Below are positions 51,086-59,846 of a stretch of 64,000 bases of DNA, one piece after another (position 1 is the first letter of the stretch; the number at the start of each line of letters is the position of its first letter). Position numbers and translations under genes: made by a program. The DNA comes from Acetobacteraceae bacterium (GTDB lineage Bacteria; Pseudomonadota; Alphaproteobacteria; Acetobacterales; Acetobacteraceae). The stretch covers positions 57,083 through 121,082 of the forward strand of contig JAIXWG010000063.1 of NCBI GenBank assembly GCA_027482245.1, given 5' to 3'. The notes beneath the pieces are model-generated. The model saw only the letters and a list, made by a program, of their open reading frames with translations. It was not told the DNA's origin and ran no database searches.

Positions 51086-52075
51086 ATGAACATCACCCGC
51101 CGCCGCCTGGCCGCGCTGGCCCCGGCCGGCCTGGCCGCCACCACGCTGGCCCGCCCTGCCCTGGCGCAGGGCGCCGGCGACTATCCCAACCGGCCCATCC
51201 GCATGATCGTCGGCTTCGCCGCCGGCGGCGGCACGGACCTCTCGGCCCGCACGGTGCAGCCGAAGCTGCAGCAGCTGCTCGGCGGCACCATCCTGATCGA
51301 CAACCGCCCGGGCGCCGGCGGCAACCTGGCGACCGAGCTGACGGTCCGTGCGCCCGCGGATGGCTACACGCTGCTGATGGGCACCATCGCGGCGCTGGCC
51401 ATCAACCCCACCATCTACCGCAACCTGCCCTTCGACCCGCAGGCGGACCTCACGCCGATCAGCCAGGCGGGGTCCATCCTCAATGTGCTGGTGGTGCCGG
51501 CGGACCGGCCCTGGCGGACGGCGGCGGAACTGATCGCGGCCGCCAAGGCGCGGCCCGACACCATCACCTACGGCTCCTCCGGCGTCGGCGGCGCGGGGCA
51601 CCTGGCCGGCGCGCTGCTGGACCAGATGGCCGGCATCAAGACCGTGCATGTGCCCTATCGTGGCGGCGGGCCGCTGATGACGGACATGGTCGGCGGCAAG
51701 ATCGACTACGCCTTCTCCACCGCCCCCACCGCCATCCCGCAGATCGAGGCCGGGAAGCTCCGGGCCCTGGCCGTCCCCACCCTGCAGCGGTCCCCCCTGA
51801 TGCCCAACGTGCCGACGGTGGCGGAAACCCTGCCGGGCTACGAGGTCGGCAACTGGTACGCGCTGGTCGGGCCGAAGGGCCTGCCCGCCCCGGTCGTGGA
51901 GAAGCTGAACGCCGCCATGCGCGGCACGCTGGCCGACCCGGACGTGCGTGCCCACCTGGCCCGCCACGGCGTGGAGCCCACCCCCTCCTCCCCGGAGGAG
52001 CTGGCGCGCTTCATCCGGGACGAGACGGCGAAGTGGGCGCCCATCGTCCGCGCCTCCGGCGCGACGCCGGACTGA
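51086..52075 (+). CDS. Bug/TctC family solute-binding protein
   Basis: A 329-residue periplasmic binding protein: signal TRRRLAALAPAGLAATTLARPALAQ, then RPIRMIVGFAAGGGTDLSARTVQPKLQQLLGGTILIDNRPGAGGN, and the ligand-loop region VPYRGGGPLMTDMVGGKIDY. GGAGGA lies 7 bases before the ATG. It is only moderately like the neighbour at 50047, so this is an old paralogue, not a recent duplicate. The ligand is unknown. Confidence 0.92.
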   Translation: MNITRRRLAALAPAGLAATTLARPALAQGAGDYPNRPIRMIVGFAAGGGTDLSARTVQPKLQQLLGGTILIDNRPGAGGNLATELTVRAPADGYTLLMGTIAALAINPTIYRNLPFDPQADLTPISQAGSILNVLVVPADRPWRTAAELIAAAKARPDTITYGSSGVGGAGHLAGALLDQMAGIKTVHVPYRGGGPLMTDMVGGKIDYAFSTAPTAIPQIEAGKLRALAVPTLQRSPLMPNVPTVAETLPGYEVGNWYALVGPKGLPAPVVEKLNAAMRGTLADPDVRAHLARHGVEPTPSSPEELARFIRDETAKWAPIVRASGATPD

Positions 52076-52218
52076 GACCACCGGCCGAAGGGAGAGACTG
52101 GCGGCCCGCCGGAAGTCCGGCGACGCCAAGCCCGCGGAGCGGGCGCCGGCGACTGAGGCATGATCGGCCGGTGGCGGCGCTTCCGCCCGGCACCGTTCCG
52201 GGCTAAGCCTCCGCCGCC

Positions 52219-53175
52219 ATGCGCCACTTCCTGGAATTCGAAAAGCCCATCGCCGAGCTCGAAGGCAAGATCGAGGAGCTGCGCCGGGCGACCGACGCCG
52301 GCGGCATCGATGTTGCCGAGGAGGTCGGCAAGCTGCGCGACAAGGCGGAAGCGCTGCTCCGCCAGACCTACGCGAAGCTCACCCCCTGGCAGAAGGCGCT
52401 GGTCGCCCGCCACCCGGAACGGCCGAAGGCGGCGGACTACATCCGCGGCCTGATCGAGGAATGGACGCCACTCGCCGGCGACCGCGCCTATGCCGATGAC
52501 GCGGCCGTGCTGGCGGGGCTCGGCCGGTTCCGGGGCCGCGCCGTCGCCGTGCTGGGCACGGAGAAGGGGCGCGATACCGAAAGCCGCGTGAAGCACAATT
52601 TCGGCATGGCGCGGCCGGAGGGCTACCGGAAGGCCAAGCGGATCATGGAACTCGCGGGCCGATTCGGCCTGCCCATCATCAGCTTCGTCGACACCGCCGG
52701 CGCCTTCCCGGGGATCGAAGCCGAGGCCCGTGGCCAGGCGGAGGCGATCGCGCGCTCCATCGAGGCCGGGCTCGACGCCCCCGTCCCCTTCGTGGCGACG
52801 ATCATCGGGGAGGGCGGGTCGGGCGGCGCCATCGCGCTGGCCGCGGCCGACCGCGTGCTGATGCTGGAACACGCCATCTATTCCGTCATCTCGCCGGAAG
52901 GCTGCGCCAGCATCCTGTGGCGCGACGCCGCCAACGCCCCCCAGGCGGCGGAGGCGCTGCGCCTGACGGCGGAGGATCTGCGCAAGCTGGCGCTGATCGA
53001 CGCCATCATCCCGGAGCCGCTGGGCGGCGCGCATCGCGACCACGGCATGATGCTGGCCGCCGTGTCCCGCCAGGTGTGGGATTGCCTGGAGCCGCTGATG
53101 ACCCTGGACGGCGCCACGCTGCGCGCCCGGCGGCGCGAGAAGTTTCTTGAAATGGGCAGGACCGGCGTCATCTGA
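52219..53175 (+). CDS. accA: Acetyl-CoA carboxylase carboxyltransferase subunit alpha
   Basis: A 318-residue AccA, which with AccD moves the carboxyl group from biotin to acetyl-CoA in fatty acid synthesis. It opens HFLEFEKPIAELEGKIEELR, and has TEKGRDTESRVKHNFGMARPEGYRKA, SFVDTAGAFPGIEAEARGQAEAIA and IIGEGGSGGAIALA. Length and motifs are typical. It stands 143 bases after the binding-protein gene and 30 bases before the exporter. Confidence 0.97.
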   Translation: MRHFLEFEKPIAELEGKIEELRRATDAGGIDVAEEVGKLRDKAEALLRQTYAKLTPWQKALVARHPERPKAADYIRGLIEEWTPLAGDRAYADDAAVLAGLGRFRGRAVAVLGTEKGRDTESRVKHNFGMARPEGYRKAKRIMELAGRFGLPIISFVDTAGAFPGIEAEARGQAEAIARSIEAGLDAPVPFVATIIGEGGSGGAIALAAADRVLMLEHAIYSVISPEGCASILWRDAANAPQAAEALRLTAEDLRKLALIDAIIPEPLGGAHRDHGMMLAAVSRQVWDCLEPLMTLDGATLRARRREKFLEMGRTGVI

Positions 53176-53205
53176 CCGGCCTGCACCTGGGATGATCGGG
53201 CCCGC

Positions 53206-54699
53206 ATGCCCCCTGCCGATGCGCCGATCCCGCCCGCCGAGCTGAAACGGCTTTTCTTCCGCATCTTCCCCGCCGTCGCGCTGGCCATGTTCGGCGCGGC
53301 GCTGGACCAGACACTGGTCGCGGCCGCGCTGCCGGCCATTGCGCGCAGCCTGGGCGAGGTCGAGCGCGTCTCCTGGATCGTCGTCCTCTACCTCGTCGCC
53401 AATACGGTGGCGGCGCCGGTCTATGGGCGGCTCGGCGACGCCTTCGGGCGGCGGCGCATGCTGCTGGTGGCGCTGGGATTCTATGCGGCCGGCGCCTCGG
53501 CCTGCGCCATCGCGCCATCCCTGCCCTGGCTGGCGGCGGCGCGGGTGGTGCAGGGCTTCGGGGGCGGCGGCCTGATCAGCCTGTCCGTCGCCCTGATCGC
53601 GGAGGTCGTGCCGCCGCGGGAACGCGGGCGATTCCAGGCCTGGATCGCGGCGGTGTTCACCGGTGCCAGCGCGCTCGGCCCGGTGCTGGGCGGGTTCCTG
53701 ACGGGGCAGTTCGGCTGGCGCAGCGTCTTCATGCTGCAGCTGCCGCTGGCGGCCCTGGCGGCGTACCTCGCCGTCACACGGCTGACCGCGACGGCCAAGG
53801 GATCGCCGCGGGGCTTCGCCTTCGACTGGCGGGGCCTGGTGCTGTTCAGCCTGTTCGTGGCGCCCGCCCTGCTGGCGCTGGACCAGGCGCGCAGGCTGAC
53901 CACGCTGCCGCTGCTGGTGGCGGCGGGTCTCGCGGTGGTGGCGGGCGTCGCGCTGTGGCTGCTGCTGCGGCAGGAGAAGCGGGCGGCGGACCCGCTGCTG
54001 CCGCTCACCCTGCTGGGCGATGCGACGATCTGGCGCACCAACCTGATGACCGGGCTGGTGAACGGCGCCTTCGTCGGCACCATCGCCTTCCTGCCGATCT
54101 ACCTGACGACGGTGCGCGGGCTCAGCCCCTCCGAGGTCGGCTTCGCCCTGCTGCCGCTTTCCGCCTGTTCGGGCTTCGGCGCGCTGATGGCGGGGTCCGG
54201 CCTGGCGCGGACGGGGCGGACGATGCTGTGGCCGACCATCGGGCTGACAGCGGCCTCCCTCGCCCTGGTCGCCATCGCGATGGGGGCGGGCGTGCTGCCG
54301 ATGCCGGTGCTGGCCGTGCTGCTGGCGGTGGCGTCGCTGGGGTTCGGATCCTCCTTCCCCATGGTGCAGATCACCGTGCAGGTGGCGGCGGGGCGGGAGA
54401 GGCTGGGCAGCGCCACCGCCTCCGTCCAGTTCAGCCGCTCGCTCGGCGCCGCCACGGGCACGGCGCTGCTGGGGGCGGTGCTGTTCGGCGCGCTGGTCGT
54501 GGCGCCGGGCGATGCGGCCGGGCTCTTCGTCACGCTGGTCAACCAGGGCGCGGCGGCGCTGGCCGCCCTGCCGCCGGCGGGGCGGGCGCTGTTCCAGTCG
54601 GAACTGCTGGACGCCTTCCGGGCGCTGTTCGGCGCCGCGGCGCTGCTGACGGGCGCGGCGGCATGGCTCTGCACGCGGGTGCCGCTGCAGCGGGTCTGA
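53206..54699 (+). CDS. DHA2 family multidrug exporter (EmrB/QacA type)
   Basis: A 497-residue MFS protein with fourteen predicted helices. The motif-A loop is NTVAAPVYGRLGDAFGRRRMLLVAL and motif C is GASALGPVLGGFLTGQFGWRSVFMLQLP, both hallmarks of proton-driven drug exporters. No regulator or EmrA partner is adjacent. It starts 30 bases after accA. The substrate is unknown. Confidence 0.9.
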   Translation: MPPADAPIPPAELKRLFFRIFPAVALAMFGAALDQTLVAAALPAIARSLGEVERVSWIVVLYLVANTVAAPVYGRLGDAFGRRRMLLVALGFYAAGASACAIAPSLPWLAAARVVQGFGGGGLISLSVALIAEVVPPRERGRFQAWIAAVFTGASALGPVLGGFLTGQFGWRSVFMLQLPLAALAAYLAVTRLTATAKGSPRGFAFDWRGLVLFSLFVAPALLALDQARRLTTLPLLVAAGLAVVAGVALWLLLRQEKRAADPLLPLTLLGDATIWRTNLMTGLVNGAFVGTIAFLPIYLTTVRGLSPSEVGFALLPLSACSGFGALMAGSGLARTGRTMLWPTIGLTAASLALVAIAMGAGVLPMPVLAVLLAVASLGFGSSFPMVQITVQVAAGRERLGSATASVQFSRSLGAATGTALLGAVLFGALVVAPGDAAGLFVTLVNQGAAALAALPPAGRALFQSELLDAFRALFGAAALLTGAAAWLCTRVPLQRV

Positions 54700-54813
54700 T
54701 CCGGCGGTTTCTTTTTTAACCAGATTGCCGAGAATTCATTCAACCCTGGGTCACAGGATGTTGCCCAGGATGGCCCCCTGCCCGCAGGCTGGTGCGGGGA
54801 AGGAACCAATCGC

Positions 54814-55338
54814 ATGACAGAGAGATCGCCACAGGACCTCGGGCGCCGCCTGCTGGTCATCTGCCTGGGTGCCGCGGCGCCGGGCCTGGCCCTGGCGGGT
54901 GGCGCCGCCGCCGCCCCGGCGCGCCAGGCGGGGCCGGAGACCGGGGCGACCCCCGTGCAGGGCCGCTACACCGGCATCAATGACAGCGACCCGAGCGACG
55001 GTCCCGGCTATGGCCGCGGCCAGCGCCGTGGCACCGGCCTGACCGACAGCGACCCGAGCGATGGCCCCGGCAATGGTCGCGGCGCGCGGCGCGGCACCGG
55101 GATCACCGACAACGACCCCAGCGACGGCCCCGGCAATGGTCGTGGTCGCCCGCGCGGCACGGGCCTGACCGACAGCGATCCCAGCGACGGTCCCGGCAAC
55201 GGACGCGGCCGCGCGCGCGGCACCGGCCTGACCGACAGCGACCCCAGCGACGGGCCGGGCAATGGCCGCGGGCGGAACACGGGGCTGACGGATAGCGACC
55301 CGTCCGACGGCCCCGGCCAGGGGCGGCGCGGACGCTGA
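54814..55338 (+). CDS. Secreted protein made of 21-residue Asp/Gly/Arg repeats
   Basis: A 174-residue protein not assigned to a family. A signal-like helix (LLVICLGAAAPGLALAGGAAA) leads to six repeats from residue 54 on, consensus GLTDSDPSDGPGNGRGRxRGT; the fifth is 19 residues and the last shorter. Each has an acidic DSDPSD loop, which resembles calcium-binding Asp loops, and a basic glycine-arginine arm. Overall charge thus alternates along the chain. GGAAGGAA stands before the ATG and a true terminator follows, so it is a one-gene unit. Binding of Ca2+ or of nucleic acid or polysaccharide is speculation. Confidence 0.8.
   Translation: MTERSPQDLGRRLLVICLGAAAPGLALAGGAAAAPARQAGPETGATPVQGRYTGINDSDPSDGPGYGRGQRRGTGLTDSDPSDGPGNGRGARRGTGITDNDPSDGPGNGRGRPRGTGLTDSDPSDGPGNGRGRARGTGLTDSDPSDGPGNGRGRNTGLTDSDPSDGPGQGRRGR
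54973..55335 (+). repeat. Tandem 63-base coding repeat, six units
   Basis: Units at 54973, 55036, 55099, 55162, 55225 and 55282. Most are 63 bases; the fifth is 57 and the last 54. Differences between units are largely at third codon positions, so the protein sequence is conserved while the DNA has drifted. This indicates selection on the repeat, not a very recent expansion. Confidence 0.9.
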
Positions 55339-55344
55339 GATGGG

Positions 55345-55377
55345 AAAGGCCCGGCGCCATCGGCACCGGGCCTTTTT
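55345..55377 (+). terminator. Rho-independent terminator
   Basis: Stem AAAGGCCCGG with CCGGGCCTTT, an 11-base loop region that can pair further, and a run of five T. It stands 7 bases after the stop of the repeat-protein gene and is the clearest intrinsic terminator in the window. Confidence 0.85.
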
Positions 55378-55497
55378 CATGCCGGGCGACGTGCTTGACA
55401 CGCGCTTCGGCCACCCGAACCCTGCTGGCAGCGCGACTGAACCGATGTGGCATTTGGGCCGCGTGCCGCGGGCACGGGTGGCCTGCAGGAGATCGCG

Positions 55498-56463
55498 ATG
55501 ACCATCACCCGACGCGCGTCGCTCGCCCTTCCGTTCATTGCCGCCGCCGGTCGCGCCTCGGCGCAGGGCTGGGTGCCGGACCGCCCGGTGCGGATCATCG
55601 TGCCCTTCGCGCCCGGCGGCAGCACGGATGTCAGCGCGCGCCTGGTCGCGCAGGCGATCTCCGCCCGGCTCGGCCGCCCCGTGGTGGTGGAGAACCGGGC
55701 CGGCGCCACCTCCACCATCGGCACGGCGGAGGTCGCGCGCGCGCCGGCCGATGGCCACACCTTGCTGGTCGCGACCTCCCCCTTCGTCATCACCCAGTTC
55801 GCCTTCGCCAGCCTGCCCTATGACCCCGAGCGTGACTTCCGCGCGGTGGGGCAGATGACCACCGCGCCCATGATGGTGGGCGTCCGGGCGGACCTGCCGG
55901 CGCAGAGCTTCAACGAGTTGCTGGCGCTGGCCCGCGCGCGGCCGGGCGCCCTGAGCTACGCCTCCGTCGGCGAGGGCTCGCTGACCCATGTCGCGACCGA
56001 GTTGCTGCGCCAGCGCGCGGGGGTGGAGCTGCTGCACGTGCCCTATCGCGGCAGCGGCCCGGCGATGATCGACCTGGCCGGCGGCCGGGTGGACGTGATG
56101 CTGACGGCGGAGATCGAGCTGCTGCCCCAGATCCAGGCCGGCCGGGCGCGCCTGCTGGCGGTGGCGACGCCGACCCGCATGGCCCGGTACCCCGACCTGC
56201 CCGCGGTCGCGGAGATGCTGCCAGGCTACCGCGCGGAATTCTGGGCCGGCCTCATCGTGCCGGCCGGCACGCCGGATGCCGCGGTCACGCGCCTCAACGC
56301 CGTCCTGAACGAGGTGCTGGCCATGCCCGATGTCGCGGCGCGGCTGAACGAGCTTGGCGCGATGCCGACGCCCAACACCGCCGCCGCCTTCACGCAACTC
56401 CTGCAGGAGGAGCGGCAGCAATGGGCAGACGCGGTGCGCCGGTCGGGCATCCGCGTCGGCTGA
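55498..56463 (+). CDS. Bug/TctC family solute-binding protein
   Basis: A 321-residue periplasmic binding protein. The signal is TRRASLALPFIAAAGRASAQ; the family pattern is RPVRIIVPFAPGGSTDVSARLVAQAISARLGRPVVVENRAGATSTIG, then VPYRGSGPAMIDLAGGRVDV. The ATG at 55498 was preferred because it begins at the signal peptide. It converges with the MaoC-like gene, 4 bases away, and may bind a carboxylate used by the CoA-ligase cluster next door. Confidence 0.92.
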   Translation: MTITRRASLALPFIAAAGRASAQGWVPDRPVRIIVPFAPGGSTDVSARLVAQAISARLGRPVVVENRAGATSTIGTAEVARAPADGHTLLVATSPFVITQFAFASLPYDPERDFRAVGQMTTAPMMVGVRADLPAQSFNELLALARARPGALSYASVGEGSLTHVATELLRQRAGVELLHVPYRGSGPAMIDLAGGRVDVMLTAEIELLPQIQAGRARLLAVATPTRMARYPDLPAVAEMLPGYRAEFWAGLIVPAGTPDAAVTRLNAVLNEVLAMPDVAARLNELGAMPTPNTAAAFTQLLQEERQQWADAVRRSGIRVG

Positions 56464-56467
56464 AGGC

Positions 56468-56911
56468 TCAGCGCCGCAGGAAATGCGGGGCGACGACGTC
56501 GAGCACCACGACGCCGTCGCTGACCTTGCGCAGGACGTAGCGCAGGCGGGCGATTCCCATCTCAGGCTTGCTGCGGCTCGGCCGCACCTCCTCCACCACC
56601 ACCTGCATCGTCACCGGCTCGTCCGGTGCCAGCGGCGCGGGCCACTTCAGCTCGGCACCGCCGGCGCCGAGGTTGCAGGAACCGAGCAGGCCGCTGCGGA
56701 TCAGATGGCCGAAGGCGGCGGCGTAGGTGTGCAACCCGCTCGCGACCAGGCGGCCGAACAGCGAATCACGGGCCGCTTCCTCATCCAGGTGGAAGGGCTG
56801 CGGGTCGTAGCGGCGCGCGAAGTCCAGCACCTCCTCCCGCGTCAGCACGAAGCCGCCGAGGTCGAAGACCATGCCGGCGGCGAGGTCATCGAGCGACCGG
56901 ATCGGGGTCAT
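56468..56911 (-). CDS. MaoC-like dehydratase
   Basis: A 147-residue hot-dog-fold protein with the hydratase motif ARRYDPQPFHLDEEAA (Asp36 and His41) and FGRLVASGLHTYAAAFGHLI. It probably hydrates an enoyl-CoA or related thioester. It lies 7 bases after the amidohydrolase gene, and so belongs to the three-gene leftward cluster that begins with the CoA-ligase. Confidence 0.87.
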   Translation of the reverse strand: MTPIRSLDDLAAGMVFDLGGFVLTREEVLDFARRYDPQPFHLDEEAARDSLFGRLVASGLHTYAAAFGHLIRSGLLGSCNLGAGGAELKWPAPLAPDEPVTMQVVVEEVRPSRSKPEMGIARLRYVLRKVSDGVVVLDVVAPHFLRR

Positions 56912-56918
56912 CGCCGCC

Positions 56919-57800
56919 TCAGATGTCGAGCTTGTAGATGCGCTTCGCGTTCTCGAACATGAACTTGCGATAGGGCACCTCCCGCAGGCCGAGGTCGTCG
57001 ATCTCTCGCCGCGTGCGCTCGAAGGACAAGGCGGGGTAGTCGGTGCCGTAGAAGACCTTGTCCTGGCCGTAGGTGTTGATGAAGTTCACGAAGGAGGCCG
57101 GCCAGTATTTCGGCGCATGCGCGTCGCTGCCGATGAAGACGTTGCGGTGCTTATAGGCCATCATGATCATCTCGTCGGCCCAGGGAATGCCGACATGGAT
57201 GCCGACGAGCTTCAGCTCCGGGAAGTCGCAGGCGACGGCATCGAGCGTGATGGGACGGCCGACGCTGCGCAGCGGGCGGTCCGGCACATAGACCATGGAC
57301 TGCCCGACCTGCATCTGGATCGGCACGTCGAGTTCGACGCATTTGGCGTAGTAGGGATAGTAGCGCGCATGGTCGGGCGCGAGTTCGAACCAGTGCGGAT
57401 AGAGATGCGCGCCGATGAAGCCGTGGTTCCGCACGGCGCTTTCCAGCTGCCGCACGCCCTTCATGCCCTCGGTCGGATCGACGCCCATGATGCCGCGGAA
57501 GCGGTCGGGATAGCGGTTCACCGCATCCGCCACGGCCGACATCGGGATGTGCCAGCTGCCCTCCAGGCCCAGCTGGCCGACCTTCGCGGCCAGCAGGAAC
57601 GCCATCTGGATGTTGCTGGCATCCATCAGCCGCAGCATGTCCTCCAGCGTCTCCCGCTGCAGCTCGCCCGGTGCGCGCCCGAACTTCGTGGTGTGGAACT
57701 TGTTGATCCACTCCGGCCGCGCTTCCGCCACCTCCTGGGTATTGAGGTTGCAGACGGCGTCGATGGCGGGAAGCGCGTGCATGCGGCGGGGATCCTTCAA
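56919..57800 (-). CDS. Amidohydrolase-2 family protein lacking the first metal motif
   Basis: A 293-residue TIM-barrel protein of the amidohydrolase-2 (ACMSD-like) family, which includes decarboxylases and hydrolases of aromatic-pathway intermediates. It has GFIGAHLYPHWFELAPDH, LKLVGIHVGIPWADEMI and the conserved aspartate in FYGTDYPALSFERTRR. The usual N-terminal HxH metal pair is missing: the place reads AIDAVCNLNTQE. The ATG at 57800 overlaps the ligase stop (ATGA). Its reaction cannot be named. Confidence 0.8.
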   Translation of the reverse strand: MKDPRRMHALPAIDAVCNLNTQEVAEARPEWINKFHTTKFGRAPGELQRETLEDMLRLMDASNIQMAFLLAAKVGQLGLEGSWHIPMSAVADAVNRYPDRFRGIMGVDPTEGMKGVRQLESAVRNHGFIGAHLYPHWFELAPDHARYYPYYAKCVELDVPIQMQVGQSMVYVPDRPLRSVGRPITLDAVACDFPELKLVGIHVGIPWADEMIMMAYKHRNVFIGSDAHAPKYWPASFVNFINTYGQDKVFYGTDYPALSFERTRREIDDLGLREVPYRKFMFENAKRIYKLDI

Positions 57801-59164
57801 GGCAGGCGATTGCGCAGGTCGATGAAGCGCCGGGCCTTCCAGGCGCGCCCGGGATCGACCAGATCGGCGTGCGACACGCGCACGATTCGAGGCGTGATGC
57901 CGACAGCCTGCTTCACCGCGGCCGCGAGCGTGTCGTCATGCGACGCCGGCGTGCCGGCGGGCAGCGACACCGCGAGCTCCAGCTCATCCATCGAGAAGGG
58001 GTCGGCGGGATCGCTGCGGCACAGGCGGAACTGGTGGTCGAGCACCTGCGCATCCGCCGCCATGGCGCGGTCGAGCAAGGCGGGGTTCACCAGCATGCCC
58101 TTGATCTTGACGAAGCTGTCGGCCCGGCGCGGCTGGGTGACGATGCGGTCCACCGTGGCGCCGCAATGCGGGCAGGGCGCCTGGCTGCGCACGGCGATGT
58201 CGCCGATGAGGTAGCGCAGCAGCACCGTGCCGCGGCGGTTGAGATGGGTGATCGCGACCAGCCCTTCCTCGCCATCCCGCAGGGGCTCATGCGTCTCGGG
58301 GTGCAGGATCTCGGTCCAGTATTCTTCCGGCGCGGGGTTGTGGTAGCCGCTGCCGGGCGTGCATTCGACGAAGCCGCCCTGCAGTTCCGTCGCGCCATAG
58401 CTGGCGCGCACCACGGCATCGGCGCCGACGGCGGCGGCGGCCTCCACCAGGTTGGCGCGGCCGGCCTCCGGCAGTTCCTCCCCGCTCACCAGCAGATGCT
58501 TCAGCGTCGGCAGGCGGAGGCCGAGTTCGGCGGCCGTCCGCAGCACCAGGCGCACATAGGAGGGCACGCCCCAGGCCGCGGTGACGCCCTGCGTCGCCAG
58601 CGCCGTCGCCACCTGTTCCCGCCCGCTGCCGGTCTTGAAGCTGGGCGCCGGGCGGCCAGGCAGCATGGCGATGACCGGGATGTGCAGCGCGCTGGCCGCG
58701 TTCATCACGCGGATATAGGCGCCTTGCGGATACTGCGTGATCGGGTAGAGGTTCGCCAGCACGTCGCCCTGGCCGATGCCGCGCAGCGTCAGCATTCGGC
58801 GGTAGGTGGTCAGGATGTTGTAGAAATCGTGGGAGGTGGAGACGAAGGGCGTGGCCGCGCCGGTGGATCCCGTGGTGTAGAGCGTCTCCCACACCACCCG
58901 CTCCTCCAGCGGCCCTTCCGTGACGGAGAGCACGAAATCCTGGTGGCGCGCGATGTAGTCGGTCTTGCGCGTAGGCGGCAGGCGCCGGAGGTCATCCAGC
59001 GATCGGAAATCGGCACGGGTCAGGCCGGCTTCTGCGAAGATCTCCCGGTAGAAGGCGTGGCCGGCGAAGACGCGGTCCATCGTGGCCGCGAAATTCGCCT
59101 CCTGCGCCGCGCGGATCTCCGTCGGGTCCGCAAACAGGATCGGATCGTCGCTGCGCGCCGACAT
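57797..59164 (-). CDS. Phenylacetate-CoA ligase-like AMP-binding enzyme
   Basis: A 455-residue adenylate-forming ligase close to PaaK-type enzymes. The phosphate loop is LYTTGSTGAATPFVS; SYGATELQGGFVECTPGSGYH is the A5 region; GDIAVRSQAPCPHCGATVDRI has the zinc-like CxxC found in PaaK relatives; and IKGMLVNPALLD marks the C-terminal lid. It activates an aromatic or similar acid as CoA thioester. I chose the ATG at 59164; earlier in-frame starts lack family match. It heads the ligase-amidohydrolase-MaoC cluster and is the last host gene before the island. Confidence 0.87.
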   Translation of the reverse strand: MSARSDDPILFADPTEIRAAQEANFAATMDRVFAGHAFYREIFAEAGLTRADFRSLDDLRRLPPTRKTDYIARHQDFVLSVTEGPLEERVVWETLYTTGSTGAATPFVSTSHDFYNILTTYRRMLTLRGIGQGDVLANLYPITQYPQGAYIRVMNAASALHIPVIAMLPGRPAPSFKTGSGREQVATALATQGVTAAWGVPSYVRLVLRTAAELGLRLPTLKHLLVSGEELPEAGRANLVEAAAAVGADAVVRASYGATELQGGFVECTPGSGYHNPAPEEYWTEILHPETHEPLRDGEEGLVAITHLNRRGTVLLRYLIGDIAVRSQAPCPHCGATVDRIVTQPRRADSFVKIKGMLVNPALLDRAMAADAQVLDHQFRLCRSDPADPFSMDELELAVSLPAGTPASHDDTLAAAVKQAVGITPRIVRVSHADLVDPGRAWKARRFIDLRNRLP

Positions 59165-59262
59165 CGCTTTCCGCCGCCTGGACTGTCCCCTGGGGGGAAG
59201 ACTGGCCCAGGCGCCGGCGGAGGACAACCCGCCGTTGGCGTGCGTTGATCAGCGCGGCGCGG

Positions 59263-59292
59263 TCAGGCCTTGCCGTGGCAGTGCTTGTACTG
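59263..59292 (-). other. secA 3'-end fragment, putative island attachment site (attL)
   Basis: Reading leftward, the 30 bases encode QYKHCHGKA and a stop, the end of the zinc-binding tail of SecA (CPCGSGKKYKHCHG type). No more of secA lies upstream; the sequence turns at once into AT-richer DNA. A short frame MAKNNLLFQLFKAKAW precedes it by chance (ATG at 59340). The best reading is that an element integrated at the 3' end of secA, leaving this copy at the left junction and an intact secA with the same bases at the far junction. Confidence 0.6.
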
Positions 59293-59579
59293 CCAAGCTT
59301 TCGCCTTAAACAGTTGAAACAGAAGGTTATTTTTCGCCATAATTAGACATGCCTAGCTTTTGCCTATGTCCGCCGCTCCATACAGCTGGCTCGTGATACG
59401 CTAGCCTCTTCACTCTCCAAGCTCAACCAAAGGACCAACGCTCATCACGCGTTGCCACTGTGCGCTGCTGACGAGCCGCGGTCAGCCTCGGCGTATTGCG
59501 GTTTCGCCCTAATAAATAAAATCTGACACCCGGCGACCGTAGCAGAGGTTGGGTTTTGACCGGAAGCTGAATGGCGGCT

Positions 59580-59837
59580 TCAAACCGCCGCCCACGGAAA
59601 CAGACGTTGAGCCGACGCAGCTAAGCTAACCTGTCCATCGGCGCCGATATTAAGCTTGGGAGCCAGCAACTCATGGTCGAATTTGCGAATTAGTGCCAGC
59701 GACATCGCAGACAGTTTAGTCCGCCCCAGTCGTGGCACTTCCAGATAAGATGGGCGTATACCTATTTTCTGAATGAGTAACAAGGAATCAAACGACGCAA
59801 ATTGATAGAAAATAGAGAACAATATCAAATTCCCCAC
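59580..59837 (-). CDS. Possible small protein downstream of the nuclease gene
   Basis: An 85-codon frame from a GTG 9 bases after the nuclease stop, on the same strand. It opens with a hydrophobic stretch (NLILFSIFYQFASFDSLLLI) and continues with a basic segment (RLGRTKLSAMSLALIRKFDHE). I do not recognise it, and no strong ribosome-binding site is seen. Its position would make it a third member of the defence-like cluster. It may be noise. Confidence 0.3.
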   Translation of the reverse strand: MGNLILFSIFYQFASFDSLLLIQKIGIRPSYLEVPRLGRTKLSAMSLALIRKFDHELLAPKLNIGADGQVSLAASAQRLFPWAAV

Positions 59838-59846
59838 AGAAATGGT

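Noticed and set aside
54973..55335. Regular repeats that a simple search might call a CRISPR array
   Set aside because: The 63-base units are contiguous, in frame and encode a conserved peptide; there are no unique spacers and no cas genes.
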